This document shows positions 35,087 to 44,845 of a stretch of DNA of 64,000 bases, piece by piece. A model generated the notes under the pieces. That model did no database searches. It had not been told where the DNA came from and was given only the letters and a program-made list of their open reading frames with translations. This DNA is from Candidatus Brocadiaceae bacterium S225 (GTDB lineage Bacteria > Planctomycetota > Brocadiia > Brocadiales > Scalinduaceae). How positions within the stretch are numbered: the stretch's first letter is position 1; each line of letters opens with the position of its first letter. The stretch spans positions 1-64,000 of the forward strand of contig SMSL01000018.1 in NCBI GenBank assembly GCA_007859995.1. Direction: 5' to 3'. The translations under genes and the position numbers were made by a program.

Positions 35087-35103
35087 AATCTTTCAAAATG
35101 ACA
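35087..35103 (+). repeat. 17-bp direct repeat, copy 1
   Basis: AATCTTTCAAAATGACA; an identical copy at 35797-35813 lies on the other side of the TerB-like gene. Confidence 0.6.
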
Positions 35104-35297
35104 AATTGTGAAATTCTTCATGTCTGACCTTCACGCAGATGTATATTTACCAGCATACCTCCCCGCCTGAATGCCTGGCAGGCAGGTTTATTACAAATTA
35201 ATCCTTGATTCAAAAGGATGGATAAGGGATTTACCTACACTCTTGAAGACGGGAAAATAATAGAATATATGCGATTATCCACAGAGGAAAAATTAAC

Positions 35298-35783
35298 ATG
35301 GCTGGATTCTTAGATAAATTTAGAAGTAATGTAATGACATCAGTATTGAAAGACGAAAATGATAAGCCTGAGGTGAAAGATATAGATGATAAGATCGCCC
35401 TGGGGGCACTATTATGGGTTGTCGCAGAGTCGGATGAGAAGTTTCTGGCGAAAGAAGATGAGAAGATCAAAGAAATCCTCACTTTATATAGTAAAATACC
35501 CGAAGGTGAGATAGTAACAGTTATGGCTTCTATTAAAGAAGCCGCGAGAGAAAGAATTGATCTGCATCGTTTTACTCGTGAGGTAGGCAAAAACCTCTCT
35601 TATGACGTTAGGAAATCAGTTATAGAAACTCTTTTTCGTGTCGCGTGTTGCGATGATGAGTTAGATCATAATGAGATTGAAACAATAAGGAAAATATCAG
35701 GCCTGTTTCATATAGCACATAAAGATTTTATTAATGCCAAAATAGTTATCAAGAAAGAGTTTGGTCTGGATACCTCTGGATAA
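35298..35783 (+). CDS. TerB-like family protein
   Basis: This encodes 161 aa, mostly helical and acidic. KIALGALLWVVAESDEKFLAKEDEKI and CCDDELDHNEIETIRKISGLFHI correspond to the two TerB-type helical repeats with metal-binding acidic residues. The first part (MAGFLDKFRSNVM) is an amphipathic helix. TerB-like proteins are linked to stress and tellurite response, but this stand-alone type (COG4103-like) has no defined role. It lies between two copies of a 17-bp repeat. Confidence 0.8.
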   Translation: MAGFLDKFRSNVMTSVLKDENDKPEVKDIDDKIALGALLWVVAESDEKFLAKEDEKIKEILTLYSKIPEGEIVTVMASIKEAARERIDLHRFTREVGKNLSYDVRKSVIETLFRVACCDDELDHNEIETIRKISGLFHIAHKDFINAKIVIKKEFGLDTSG

Positions 35784-35796
35784 GAAGCCGTGGTTG

Positions 35797-35813
35797 AATC
35801 TTTCAAAATGACA
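35797..35813 (+). repeat. 17-bp direct repeat, copy 2
   Basis: Same 17 bases as 35087-35103. The rest of the 330-base gap up to ychF shows nothing else I can name. Confidence 0.6.
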
Positions 35814-36112
35814 GATATATTTTTCATAAATTAAATTTATTATTGCAAGGATGCAATATATCATCGTTCTTAAACGAATACCTTCCTCCTTATTTTCTGT
35901 GAATTAGCGTAAGGAATTTTTTATTCCTTTGTCTTTCAGGATAAATCTGCATAATCTGCGGGTAGTTTCCATCTTTGTTCTCCATGTACAAAAGGTTCCA
36001 GCTTGCAGACAACTTAATTATTAAAGAATGCTGTTGTTTGTGTTATAATGACAAATTCAAAAATTTTTATATTATTGTCTTTAACATGAAATAAGGAAAA
36101 GGAATTCAGGCT

Positions 36113-37201
36113 ATGGGTTTAAACTGTGGTATTGTCGGATTACCTAACGTAGGCAAATCTACAATTTTTAATGCATTAACGTCATCCAGTGTGGCTTCGG
36201 AAAATTATCCATTCTGTACCATCAACCCCAATGTCGGAGTCGTGGCAGTACCGGATGAACGATTAGATCAAATAACGGAATTTATTCCCCCCGAAAAAAC
36301 AATTCCCGCAATGGTTGAGTTTGTAGATATTGCAGGTTTGGTAAAAGGCGCCAGTAAAGGAGAGGGGTTGGGAAATAAGTTTTTAGGACATATAAAGAGC
36401 GTAAATGCCATTCTGCACGTTGTACGCTGCTTTGAAAAAGAAGATACCGTGCACGTGGAAGGAAGCGTAGACCCAATCAGGGATATTGAAATAATCCATA
36501 CTGAATTGCTCCTTGCGGATATAGAAACGGTAGAAAAACGCATACAGAAAAACGAGAAACTTGCAAAGACAGGAGACAAGAAGTTATTGGAGGAGATTGC
36601 AATTCTTAAAGAAGTACTGGGCGGTTTGAATAACGGTACTCCTATGCGACTGTTACCTCTTTCGAATGAGAGACGATTATGCACTGAAGACCTGCATCTA
36701 ATTACCGCAAAACCGGTATTATACGTCATAAATGTCTTTGATTTTGAGAAAGACAAAGGATATATAGATACCATTACTGCTTACGCGGAAAAAGAGAATT
36801 CAAAATGTGTTGTCCTCTCCGGAGACGTTGAAGCGGAAATCGCCAAAATGGACCCTTCGGAACAGGCGGAATATTATGAGGATATGGGAATAACGGAATC
36901 CGGTCTCAAGAGATTGATACGTGAAGCATATACATTATTGGGACTCCGCACATATTTTACCGCAGGGCCAAAGGAAGTGCGTGCCTGGACCATCGACAAC
37001 GGAACAAAAGCGCCACAGGCGGCAGGTGTAATTCACTCTGATTTCGAACGAGGTTTCATTCGTGCAGAGGTATTCGGCTACGATGATCTCGCAATGCACA
37101 AGTCAGAACTAAAGGTGAAGGAAAAAGGACTCTTAAGAATTGAAGGAAAAGACTATGTGGTAAAAGATGGCGATATTATGCATTTCCGATTTAGTGTATA
37201 A
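36113..37201 (+). CDS. ychF: Ribosome-binding ATPase YchF
   Basis: This encodes 362 aa of the Obg-like OLA1/YchF family. G1 is GLPNVGKSTIFNAL, switch II is DIAGLVKGASKGEG, and the base-recognition segment reads YVINVFD instead of NKxD, which is the mark of ATP preference. A coiled-coil insertion and the C-terminal TGS domain (FTAGPKEVRAWTI, DGDIMHFRF) are complete. It associates with ribosomes and modulates translation under redox stress. It has an AAGGAAAAGGA ribosome site. Confidence 0.96.
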   Translation: MGLNCGIVGLPNVGKSTIFNALTSSSVASENYPFCTINPNVGVVAVPDERLDQITEFIPPEKTIPAMVEFVDIAGLVKGASKGEGLGNKFLGHIKSVNAILHVVRCFEKEDTVHVEGSVDPIRDIEIIHTELLLADIETVEKRIQKNEKLAKTGDKKLLEEIAILKEVLGGLNNGTPMRLLPLSNERRLCTEDLHLITAKPVLYVINVFDFEKDKGYIDTITAYAEKENSKCVVLSGDVEAEIAKMDPSEQAEYYEDMGITESGLKRLIREAYTLLGLRTYFTAGPKEVRAWTIDNGTKAPQAAGVIHSDFERGFIRAEVFGYDDLAMHKSELKVKEKGLLRIEGKDYVVKDGDIMHFRFSV

Positions 37202-37277
37202 CGACCTCTTCAGGGTCATCTGCTGAGGATAGGGAATTGCCTCAGGAAAACAAAGAGTTTATTAGAAAGGAGCTAGA

Positions 37278-38291
37278 ATGTGGTTTGGTAAAAATAAAAC
37301 GTTAAAGGAAACTAAAGATGCTGGCAGGAAAGAGTTCTCTGATGAAATCAAGGAACTACAGGTGCAAATACGTAAAGATGATAAGGCTCATGGGCATGAA
37401 TCATATAGCTGGCCTAACGGTGATACCTATGTGGGCGAGTGGATTGGAGGCAAGAAGAATGGACAGGGGGTATATACCTGGGCAGATGGGGCTATATACA
37501 TCGGTGAATGGAAAGATAACATGAAGAATGGGCACGGTACATACACCTGGCCTAACGGTGTTAAATATATGGGAGAATGGAAAGATAATAAAAAACATGG
37601 ACAGGGCACCTGTAGCTGGCCTAACGGTGATATATATATGGGTGAATATAGTGAAGGAAAGAGGCAAGGGCAAGGAACATATACCTGGAAAGATGGTGCT
37701 ATATACATCGGCGAATGGGAAGATGACCGCCGGAATGGACAAGGTACGGAAACTTATGCAAACGGTGATAAATATGTGGGTGCGTGGAGAGGTGGTCAGC
37801 GGAATGGACAAGGTATAGAGAATTATGCAAACGGTGATACATACGTGGGAGAATGGAAGGATGGCCAGAGAAATGGTGAAGGAGTATATACCTGGGCAGA
37901 CGGTGATAGATATGTGGGCGAGTGGAAAGATGATAAGCGGAATGGACAGGGTACAGAAACTTATGCAAACGGTGATACATATGTAGGAGAGTGGAAAGAT
38001 GGCAAGAGGAATGGAGAAGGTACTTCTGTGTTTGAAGATGGTGATACTTATGTAGGTGAATGGAAAGATGACGAGATACATGGACAAGGATCGGCTGATT
38101 TTGCAAACGGTGATACATATGTAGGAAAATGGAAAGATGGCAAGAGGGACGGGCGGGGAACATATACCTGGGCGAATGGTAATGCGTATGTGGGCGAATG
38201 GAGAGATGATAAGCGGAATGGACACGGGACATGGACTTTGGCAGACGGTACTAAACACGAGGGAAAATGGGAAAATGATGAGATGTCATGA
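37278..38291 (+). CDS. MORN repeat protein (12 repeats)
   Basis: This encodes 337 aa. After a ~45-residue charged lead with no signal peptide, a half repeat is followed by 12 full 23-residue MORN units of the type YVGEWKDGKRNGQGTYTWANGD (shortened: YxGEW...NGxGxY), ending in a partial 13th. MORN arrays form beta-sheet solenoids that bind membranes or proteins. The DNA shows the matching 69-base period, so recombination can change copy number. The partner is unknown. GAAAGGAG precedes the ATG. Confidence 0.93.
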   Translation: MWFGKNKTLKETKDAGRKEFSDEIKELQVQIRKDDKAHGHESYSWPNGDTYVGEWIGGKKNGQGVYTWADGAIYIGEWKDNMKNGHGTYTWPNGVKYMGEWKDNKKHGQGTCSWPNGDIYMGEYSEGKRQGQGTYTWKDGAIYIGEWEDDRRNGQGTETYANGDKYVGAWRGGQRNGQGIENYANGDTYVGEWKDGQRNGEGVYTWADGDRYVGEWKDDKRNGQGTETYANGDTYVGEWKDGKRNGEGTSVFEDGDTYVGEWKDDEIHGQGSADFANGDTYVGKWKDGKRDGRGTYTWANGNAYVGEWRDDKRNGHGTWTLADGTKHEGKWENDEMS

Positions 38292-38347
38292 GAACAAAGA
38301 ATCCAGGTAATCTTAATAAATTTTTATAAGACAGGAATCAAGACTTT

Positions 38348-39550
38348 ATGAAATTAAACTCAACTAAACTCAAATTCAGAACACTTTGCCCTCCGCTTTC
38401 TCTTGCTAATCGTATTAAAGAGGGTTTGCCCCGTCTTATTCTAGATCGCTTACCGGAGGATCATGATTTTACAGAAACAGGTTGGTGTAAGCTTCGGGAT
38501 AGCCAGGGCGCATTTCTCAGCTGGGGGTGTATTGATCCCGTTAACAACGCCATGCAGCTAATATCGAGTAGTGAAGGCGATCCCGGCGTGGACCTTGTCT
38601 TACGGTTTGAGAATGCCTTAAAAAAACGTTCTGTTCAGGAAACCTCAAAGAAGGAAGTGGTTCGCCTTGTAAACGGCCCAGGCGACAATCTTTCCGGATT
38701 CTTTCTGGATTCTTACGGCAGTACGCTGATACTATCACTGGAGAGCTGGGCGCTGTCTGACCTGGTTGATTATAATCTCCATAAAGTTATGGCTACCTTG
38801 AAACCCGAGCACATCATCCTCAAGATCCGTGAGAAAGGACGCAAACTCAAAGGCAAACTTCAGGAGAGAGCCCTGCTCGGGATGCCTATGGAAGGTAAAA
38901 TTCGTGTTCAGGAAAACGGCATCAGCTATCTTGTGCAGCCAATGGGCAGTCTCGATACAGGACTCTTTTTTGATTTGAGGGGGGCAAGGAAAGAGTTTGC
39001 TCAGAATGCAAAGGGCAAGAGTGTCTTAAATCTTTTTTCTTATACCGGAGCGTTCAGCCTTACCGCTGCAATCGCAGGAGCGAGTCAGGTAGTTTCAGTC
39101 GATACGTCACCGGAATGTCATAAATGGGCCAGGGAAAATTTTGAACTCAACAACATTGATCACAAAGCAGAACGATTTCGTTTCATAAAGGATAATGTAT
39201 TTAACTACATTGAAAAACTGGTGAAGCGTTCTGAGTCTTATGAACGCATTATTCTCGACCCGCCAGTACGTTCAATAGCCGGAACAGGGCGCTTTTTTCT
39301 CAAAAGCGATCTTTATAAACTGGTGGCCTCATGTCTGAAAATTATGTCACCAAAGGGGCGTCTCCTCGTCACAGACAACACCATGCAGGGTACCGCAGCC
39401 AAGCTCACTCATAAGATCAGTAAAGGTTCTGAGGCGGCAGGCATTCCCTGCACAATTATCAAAACATTTGAACCAGAGCCGGACTTTCCTGTTCATCCTT
39501 TCTGGCCAAAAGGTCAAGGCGTGATTGCCATGGAAGTAGAGAGGACCTGA
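38348..39550 (+). CDS. RlmI-like class I rRNA large-subunit methyltransferase
   Basis: This encodes 400 aa. The C-terminal half has SAM-binding LNLFSYTGAFSLTAA, VVSVDTSPECHKWARENFELN and a catalytic ILDPPVRS segment, matching the RlmI/RlmK-type 5-methylcytosine 23S rRNA methyltransferases. The first half contains an EEHI-type domain ending in GLFFDLRGAR. The catalytic Cys normally found after the DPP segment is not evident, so the modification may differ. SAM-dependent methylation of RNA is likely. Confidence 0.82.
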   Translation: MKLNSTKLKFRTLCPPLSLANRIKEGLPRLILDRLPEDHDFTETGWCKLRDSQGAFLSWGCIDPVNNAMQLISSSEGDPGVDLVLRFENALKKRSVQETSKKEVVRLVNGPGDNLSGFFLDSYGSTLILSLESWALSDLVDYNLHKVMATLKPEHIILKIREKGRKLKGKLQERALLGMPMEGKIRVQENGISYLVQPMGSLDTGLFFDLRGARKEFAQNAKGKSVLNLFSYTGAFSLTAAIAGASQVVSVDTSPECHKWARENFELNNIDHKAERFRFIKDNVFNYIEKLVKRSESYERIILDPPVRSIAGTGRFFLKSDLYKLVASCLKIMSPKGRLLVTDNTMQGTAAKLTHKISKGSEAAGIPCTIIKTFEPEPDFPVHPFWPKGQGVIAMEVERT

Positions 39551-39573
39551 TACAGGAAAGCATTCCTGCCTGC

Positions 39574-39870
39574 TCAAGCAAATACGTTGAGTGATACCGT
39601 TCCGGTACAGACCGGTTGTTGTTGATTTGCTTCAGGATTTTCTTCTTGTTCTTGATCCGTATCAAGCTTTTCATTGGAATTCGTTTCAGTTTCAGTTCCA
39701 ATGGAAAGTTCTAGCGCCCTGTCGCTGAACTCAGCTGAGTCAATATATCTGTTTTGTATGGACGGTAGGATCTTTTTAATATTATTCTCTTCCGTACGCC
39801 TGTCTATAGTGATGGTTGCAAATGATTCTTTAACTGCGGTTGCCAGTTGGTTCATACCTGATAAGTGCAT
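39574..39870 (-). CDS. Hypothetical acidic protein
   Basis: This encodes 98 aa, soluble and acidic (TETETNSNEKLDTDQEQEENPEANQQQ in its middle). It starts MHLSGMNQLATAVKESF, looks helical up to SDRALEL, and ends TGTVSLNVFA. I recognise no family. A perfect AAAGGAG ribosome site lies 8 bases upstream, which supports the gene. It is convergent with the methyltransferase gene and leaves only 23 bases between them. Confidence 0.6.
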   Translation of the reverse strand: MHLSGMNQLATAVKESFATITIDRRTEENNIKKILPSIQNRYIDSAEFSDRALELSIGTETETNSNEKLDTDQEQEENPEANQQQPVCTGTVSLNVFA

Positions 39871-40490
39871 AACTTTTGACTCCTTTCAGCTGCCTAAATA
39901 ATTTGTGATATGTTTATGACTCTACACGGTCTCAAGCCCTGCGTTATAGTCGCCAGAATTTTTCTATTAGTACTGATCGCAACTGTTGTACCATTGTCTA
40001 GTTAATTGTTTTCGAAATATTACCGGAAGCCGGTGAATATCCGTATCTAAATTAGTAATGCCTTGATTCCTCAATCCATGGCCCAGATTGCAGAGCGGAT
40101 CACATCTGGACGGACTCTCAATTTAAATTTTAATATTTAATTGCCTGCCTCACATTATGATATATATACTCATTTTTTAAACTAAAGTGTCTAATAACAT
40201 AACAGGGAAAGACTGTGTTGTTGACAGATGTCTATGTCTGACAGCCGGAAGGGCAGTTAGATTAGTAAATCGTAATACTTGCATCCATCTTCAATTCCTA
40301 ACTCTTAGTTTGTCTTTCCTGTCAGACGTGCTACCTGGCCGGTGCGCTTTCTGAGGTTTTTGTAAATGAAAAGAGATAAAGTTCAGACACTTAAACATGG
40401 ACAGAAAGGTAGACGCTCTGAAGTCATGAAAGGCTTTAATTATGGAGCGCATCATCCATGATGATGAGTATTACAGCAGGGACACCTTAT
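39871..40490. other. Gene-poor spacer
   Basis: 620 bases with no coding frame or clear hairpin that I can support. It lies between the acidic hypothetical gene and a dead transposase. Confidence 0.4.
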
Positions 40491-41110
40491 ATGGCTACCA
40501 TTCAGGCAAAACACACAAACGGTCATAAATATTGCTATATAGTCGAGTCCGGACATGTAAACGGCAAGCCAAAGCCAATCGTCCTGTCATCTTCTGGGCA
40601 AAGCCAACGATCTATTTAGTCGGTTACAAGGACTTACTGAAGGACTGCGTCTAAAATCCTACTCACATGGTGCAGTAGCTGCACTACTCAACGTGGCACA
40701 TAAATTAGATACCACTACGATAATCAATAAATACGTAAAGTCTCAGAGATCATACTATGCCGGAAAAATCTACCAGAAACAATCTCACCGTCGGCATTAC
40801 ATTATTGCTGGGATCAATCGGAAGAATTTGTATGCCTACAGGTAAAAAAGGCTGGTGGGATTGGGCAAAAACAACTTCCTGTGAATATCTGCTCAGGTGC
40901 GGTTTGAGCAAAGTAAACAGCCAGTATTTTTAGGATTTAATGGATTCGTTACCTGTAGATGCAATAGCAAAAATCAAACTGGAATTATTAGAAAACGTTT
41001 TCAAGGTATATGATTTAGAGAGATTAAAGTCAGGGCAGGTAAGGGGTATATATCAAGCCTTGGAAAAGGCAAGCCTAATAAAATTATTAATACATTCAAC
41101 TTATGTTTAG
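40491..41110 (+). pseudogene. Decayed IS1634-type (IS4-group) transposase
   Basis: Starting at ATG 40491 the DNA reads MATIQAKHTNGHKYCYIVES, then VNGKPKPIV, typical of IS1634-family transposases. The match continues in shifted frames: LRLKSYSHGAVAALLNVA, then NNLTVGITLLLGS, then WWDWAKTTSCEYLLR, an in-frame stop at about 40931, and DLMDSLPVDAIAKIKLELLENVFK to 41040. At least two frameshifts, one nonsense codon and loss of the C-terminal catalytic part make it inactive. Confidence 0.8.
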
Positions 41111-41163
41111 TGTTGATGAAAACAAAAACCTGGGATTTTATATATATTTTTCATAAAATTATC

Positions 41164-41193
41164 TTGACATAGCGATGTGCGTGTGTTTATTAT
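41164..41193 (+). promoter_or_regulatory. Strong sigma70-type promoter
   Basis: Perfect TTGACA (41164-41169) and TATTAT (41188-41193) with an 18-base spacer. No open reading frame follows before the terminator at 41350. Confidence 0.6.
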
Positions 41194-41199
41194 CGCGAG

Positions 41200-41396
41200 C
41201 ATTCTGACAAGGAGAGTCAGATTATTGGTGTGGAGATAGCAAAGATGCTGTATTTATTTTACTCTGTCGTGGTATTTAAATAATGACACTCATGCTGAAA
41301 ACACTCAAATGCTCTTTTAATAAGTTTGTAATATATACATTTGCAGATAAGCCCCGGTACCTTCCTATCTGACAGGGAGACACCGGGGCTTTTTTT
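41200..41396 (+). ncRNA. Candidate small RNA transcription unit
   Basis: About 197 bases framed by a consensus-like promoter (41164-41193) and a strong terminator (41350-41396). Near the 5' end, CTGAC-AAGGAGA-GTCAG (41204-41220) forms a hairpin with a GGA loop; GGGA also occurs in the terminator loop. No Rfam-like family is obvious to me. It could instead be the leader of the TonB receptor gene 200 bases further on, with the terminator acting as an attenuator. Confidence 0.4.
41350..41396 (+). terminator. Rho-independent terminator
   Basis: AGCCCCGGT (41350-41358) pairs with ACCGGGGCT (41382-41390) and is followed by a T-run. No protein gene ends just upstream, only a dead transposase, which points to an RNA transcript ending here. 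Confidence 0.85.
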
Positions 41397-41594
41397 ATTT
41401 AAACGGTGTCTCTGCTTAGTGGTGTTATCTTATGTACTAGGAATTTATTGGTAGTTTCGGGAACGTGCTGTGATAGAGAGTCATTAGCACATAGTGGAGC
41501 AACCTTATTAATGCGATTCCTGCCAAATGTTATAAGATTGTATCTTTATATAGGATGTAGCTTCAAAACATTTTGATTCAGAAAGAATCCATTT

Positions 41595-43709
41595 TTGAGA
41601 ATACTAAAAACCTTAACTCTATTTCCAGTTTATTCTGGGTTTATCACACTTGTTATGATTGTTTTCAGTCTAACATTTTCACTCTTTTCAGAAGAAACTT
41701 CAACCTCTACTGAAAGACAGAAAACATCTTATGAAGTCCGGGATGAGCTTCGATGGCTACAGGCAGAAGCGATGGTAACTATTGCTACAAAATATGAATT
41801 ACCGATCAGCAGGGCACCGGGCATCATTACCGTAATTACAGCTGAAAAAATTAAACATATGGGTTTTAGAACGTTGACGGATATCTTAAAAACAGTACCT
41901 GGCTTTGATATATCTATGAACAACAATGGTATAAAAGAGATTGGTGTAAGGGGTGTTCTTAATTCACTAAACGTGAAGATTTTAATAGATGGACATTCCG
42001 TTAACGAACCATCTTCTGGCGAGGCAACATGGAATTTTCATGATCTTGTTGTTGAGAATATTAAAAAAATAGAGATTATTAGAGGTCCAGGATCAGCAAT
42101 ATATGGCCAGAATGCATTTCTGGCCGTTGTTAACGTCATAACAAAAGATACTGATGACATTGATGGATTTCAGTTTACAGTAAGTGGCGGCTCTTATGAC
42201 ACTCAGAATTATAATATGTTATTTGGAAAGGAGTTCGGAGACCTCAAAATTTCAGGATTCCTTGATTATTATGATACAGAGGGTTTTAGTAAAACTATTG
42301 AACAAGATATTATTTTCGGACATCCTGCCTCTTTGAGTCCCGGAAGATCTCAAAACCGCAAGGAAAAAACAGACCTGAATATAAAACTCTCTTATAAAAA
42401 CCTGGAAATTAAAGGTAAATATATGAAGAAGAGGAAGGAGGGCTATATAGGTTTCCATGACGCATTAAGTGATGATACTATGTTTAAAGATACTTATATA
42501 TTTGGAGAACTCAATTACAAATTATTCTTTGGCGACAAACTTAGCATGATACCTAAGGTATATTATGACCAATATAATATAGGAACCAATTTTTATGAAA
42601 CTCGTCCGGATGGTTTTTATTCTGAACCTTTTCCTGGTTTTATAGTAAACTTTCCTGACGGCATAAAGGGAACTTCAGGATCCAAATTAAGGACTATTGG
42701 TTTTGAAAATCAACTTAATTATAATGTATTTGAAGGGAATAAATTAACGTTTGGTTTTCAATATGAATGGATACACCAGCACGATATATCATATCATGCT
42801 AATGCTAATCCGTTAGAACGAACCCCGCTTACTTCATTTACGGATTTTTCTAAGGATTTACCATTTACCAGCAAGAAGACAAGGCACATTTGGGCTCTTT
42901 TCCTGCAGGATGAGTGGAATATAAATAAAGATATCGATTTAACAGTGGGGGTCAGATATGATCGTTTTTCACGGTTTGGAAGCACAACTAATCCAAGGGT
43001 TGGAGTGATATGGAGGTTTATAGAAGATGCTCATCTGAAGCTCCTCTTTGCAACCGCCTTCAGGGCACCCAATTTTGATGAATTATTTACGATAAATAAT
43101 CCAGTCTATGTGGGCAACCCTAACCTTGATCCGGAAAAGATAAATACATTTGAGATCGGACTTGGCTATAATTTTACCAAACACATAAGTGCAAACATAA
43201 ATTACTTTTTTAACAGAATTAGAGACAGGATTGTGTTAGTGGAAAATTCCGGAATAGACAGACCAGAAAACTCTGCAGGTGCAAGGATTAAGGGTTTAGA
43301 AACTGAATTGAAGGCAGATTTAGGACATGATAATTACTTATATGCAAATTATACATTTCAAAAGGCTGAAGAAACCAGGGGGAGAGAGAGATTGCCTTTT
43401 ACTCCTGAGCATAAGGCAAATTTTGGTTTGAATGTAGGGTTCTGGAAATATGCTAATGCCAACTTGAATACTTTTGTCAGTGGGCCTAGGCCAAGGGAAG
43501 ATGGAGATATTAGGGGCAATTTACCTTCATACGCCCTAGTCAATCTAACGCTTATTGGAAGAAATTTCATAGATAATTTCGAGATTAGAGGGTCTGTTTT
43601 TAATCTTTCTGATAAAAGCTATGATGATCCTGCGCCGAAAGATACTGTTTCCACTGATTATCCACAACAAGGAAGATCGTTTATGTTTGAATTACGATAT
43701 GAGTTTTAA
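41595..43709 (+). CDS. TonB-dependent outer-membrane receptor
   Basis: This encodes 704 aa: signal peptide, a plug domain (residues ~65-190: ISRAPGIITVITAEKIK, GFRTLTDILKTVPGF, GVRGVLNSLNVKILIDG, IRGPGSAIYGQNAFLAVVNVIT), and a beta-barrel with GVRYDRFSRFG, ATAFRAPNFDELF and a terminal aromatic ELRYEF typical of barrel insertion. Such receptors import siderophores, cobalamin, metals or oligomers with TonB energy; the substrate is unknown. The start is TTG 41595 without a good ribosome site. The next genes encode periplasmic binding proteins, so it may deliver their ligand. Confidence 0.92.
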   Translation: MRILKTLTLFPVYSGFITLVMIVFSLTFSLFSEETSTSTERQKTSYEVRDELRWLQAEAMVTIATKYELPISRAPGIITVITAEKIKHMGFRTLTDILKTVPGFDISMNNNGIKEIGVRGVLNSLNVKILIDGHSVNEPSSGEATWNFHDLVVENIKKIEIIRGPGSAIYGQNAFLAVVNVITKDTDDIDGFQFTVSGGSYDTQNYNMLFGKEFGDLKISGFLDYYDTEGFSKTIEQDIIFGHPASLSPGRSQNRKEKTDLNIKLSYKNLEIKGKYMKKRKEGYIGFHDALSDDTMFKDTYIFGELNYKLFFGDKLSMIPKVYYDQYNIGTNFYETRPDGFYSEPFPGFIVNFPDGIKGTSGSKLRTIGFENQLNYNVFEGNKLTFGFQYEWIHQHDISYHANANPLERTPLTSFTDFSKDLPFTSKKTRHIWALFLQDEWNINKDIDLTVGVRYDRFSRFGSTTNPRVGVIWRFIEDAHLKLLFATAFRAPNFDELFTINNPVYVGNPNLDPEKINTFEIGLGYNFTKHISANINYFFNRIRDRIVLVENSGIDRPENSAGARIKGLETELKADLGHDNYLYANYTFQKAEETRGRERLPFTPEHKANFGLNVGFWKYANANLNTFVSGPRPREDGDIRGNLPSYALVNLTLIGRNFIDNFEIRGSVFNLSDKSYDDPAPKDTVSTDYPQQGRSFMFELRYEF

Positions 43710-43972
43710 GTGATTTCTTTAAATGCGGCTAATATACCAAGTGAGAACGGTAAGCTGACGAATTTGATTCCAGATCAGAAATGTTCGATAATCAAGTGAA
43801 ACACAATATAGGGGGGTAGTCCGGTCAAGTAAACCAGGTCATTTTTTGGAATTCCAATCAGATTCGATGGGCTTAGACATTTGATTCGTTTCCTCTGCCA
43901 CATCAACAATATTTTTAAATAAAAAGATTGGTTGACGCAATTATCTCATTTATCCGCTTATTTTATCAATAA

Positions 43973-44797
43973 ATGATTATTCGACTAATTATAACTATTT
44001 GCCTGTTCGTTGGTACTTCTTTATCTTGGATTGATTACGGACTATTTGCCAATCCCAGATCTACGGTCTATTTTTATAATCCGGAAACTAATATCAACAA
44101 TTTTGCATCCCTTAAGAGCGAGTTTGATGAGTACCTTTCACATCATGGCCCCTTCCAATTTCAACCATTCAGTGATAGAGATACTTTCGAGAAATTTATA
44201 ATTGAAAGTAATGATGGTGTCTTCATATTATCAAGTTGGCACTTTCATGATCTTTTTGTTAAATTTCCAATTGATTCTGTGTGTGTGGGAACCTCAAAAG
44301 GAAAATCAACTCAAAAAAAAATCCTGTCTTTGAATGGAATCACTACTAACGATAATTTTGATTTATTAATGGGAAAGAAAGTTGCTTCTGCAGGTAATGA
44401 GGAGTATACCAGGAATGTCATTAAGCAAATGCTAGGAGAAGAGAAAGCCCATCTCGTAGATTGTCTTAAGATACTAAGGGTCCCAAAAGAGATTGACGCA
44501 TTAATGGCCCTTGGTTTTGGTATGGCAGATTTGGCTATAACTTCAGAGAATAGTCTTTCCAAACTGGCCATATTAAACCCTAAGCAGTACAAAGGGCTTA
44601 GATTAATTGCAAAAAGCAACGAAACCTTACTGCCGATTTTAGCAACACCAAAACATAGAAATGATAATATAGATTTACTGTTAACCGTAATTGAAAAAAT
44701 GGGAACAAATCCTGAAGGTGTAACGAAATTGAAAATGCTTGGCATTGATGGATGGAAAAGACTGGGTAAAATAGAAAAGACTAGTTTGGAAGATTGA
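43973..44797 (+). CDS. PhnD-like periplasmic substrate-binding protein
   Basis: This encodes 274 aa with a signal peptide at the N-terminus (IITICLFVGTSLS). The layout is of type II binding proteins such as PhnD: FNPETNI-like first strand, DGVFILSSWHFHD, NFDLLMGKKVASAGNEEYTRNVIKQML and MADLAITSENSLSKLA. Phosphonate, phosphite or another oxyanion is a typical ligand. No ABC permease or ATPase is nearby; the next genes are a second binding protein and a histidine kinase. A sensor role for ligand is therefore inferred. Confidence 0.72.
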   Translation: MIIRLIITICLFVGTSLSWIDYGLFANPRSTVYFYNPETNINNFASLKSEFDEYLSHHGPFQFQPFSDRDTFEKFIIESNDGVFILSSWHFHDLFVKFPIDSVCVGTSKGKSTQKKILSLNGITTNDNFDLLMGKKVASAGNEEYTRNVIKQMLGEEKAHLVDCLKILRVPKEIDALMALGFGMADLAITSENSLSKLAILNPKQYKGLRLIAKSNETLLPILATPKHRNDNIDLLLTVIEKMGTNPEGVTKLKMLGIDGWKRLGKIEKTSLED

Positions 44798-44845
44798 TAA
44801 ATCTTATTTGTTATCGGTTTGCCAACACTGAATATTAACGAAAAA

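Noticed and set aside
37401-38258. 285-codon open frame on the minus strand across the MORN gene
   Set aside because: It mirrors the repeat periodicity of the MORN gene, has low-complexity sequence and no ribosome site; an artefact of repeated codons.
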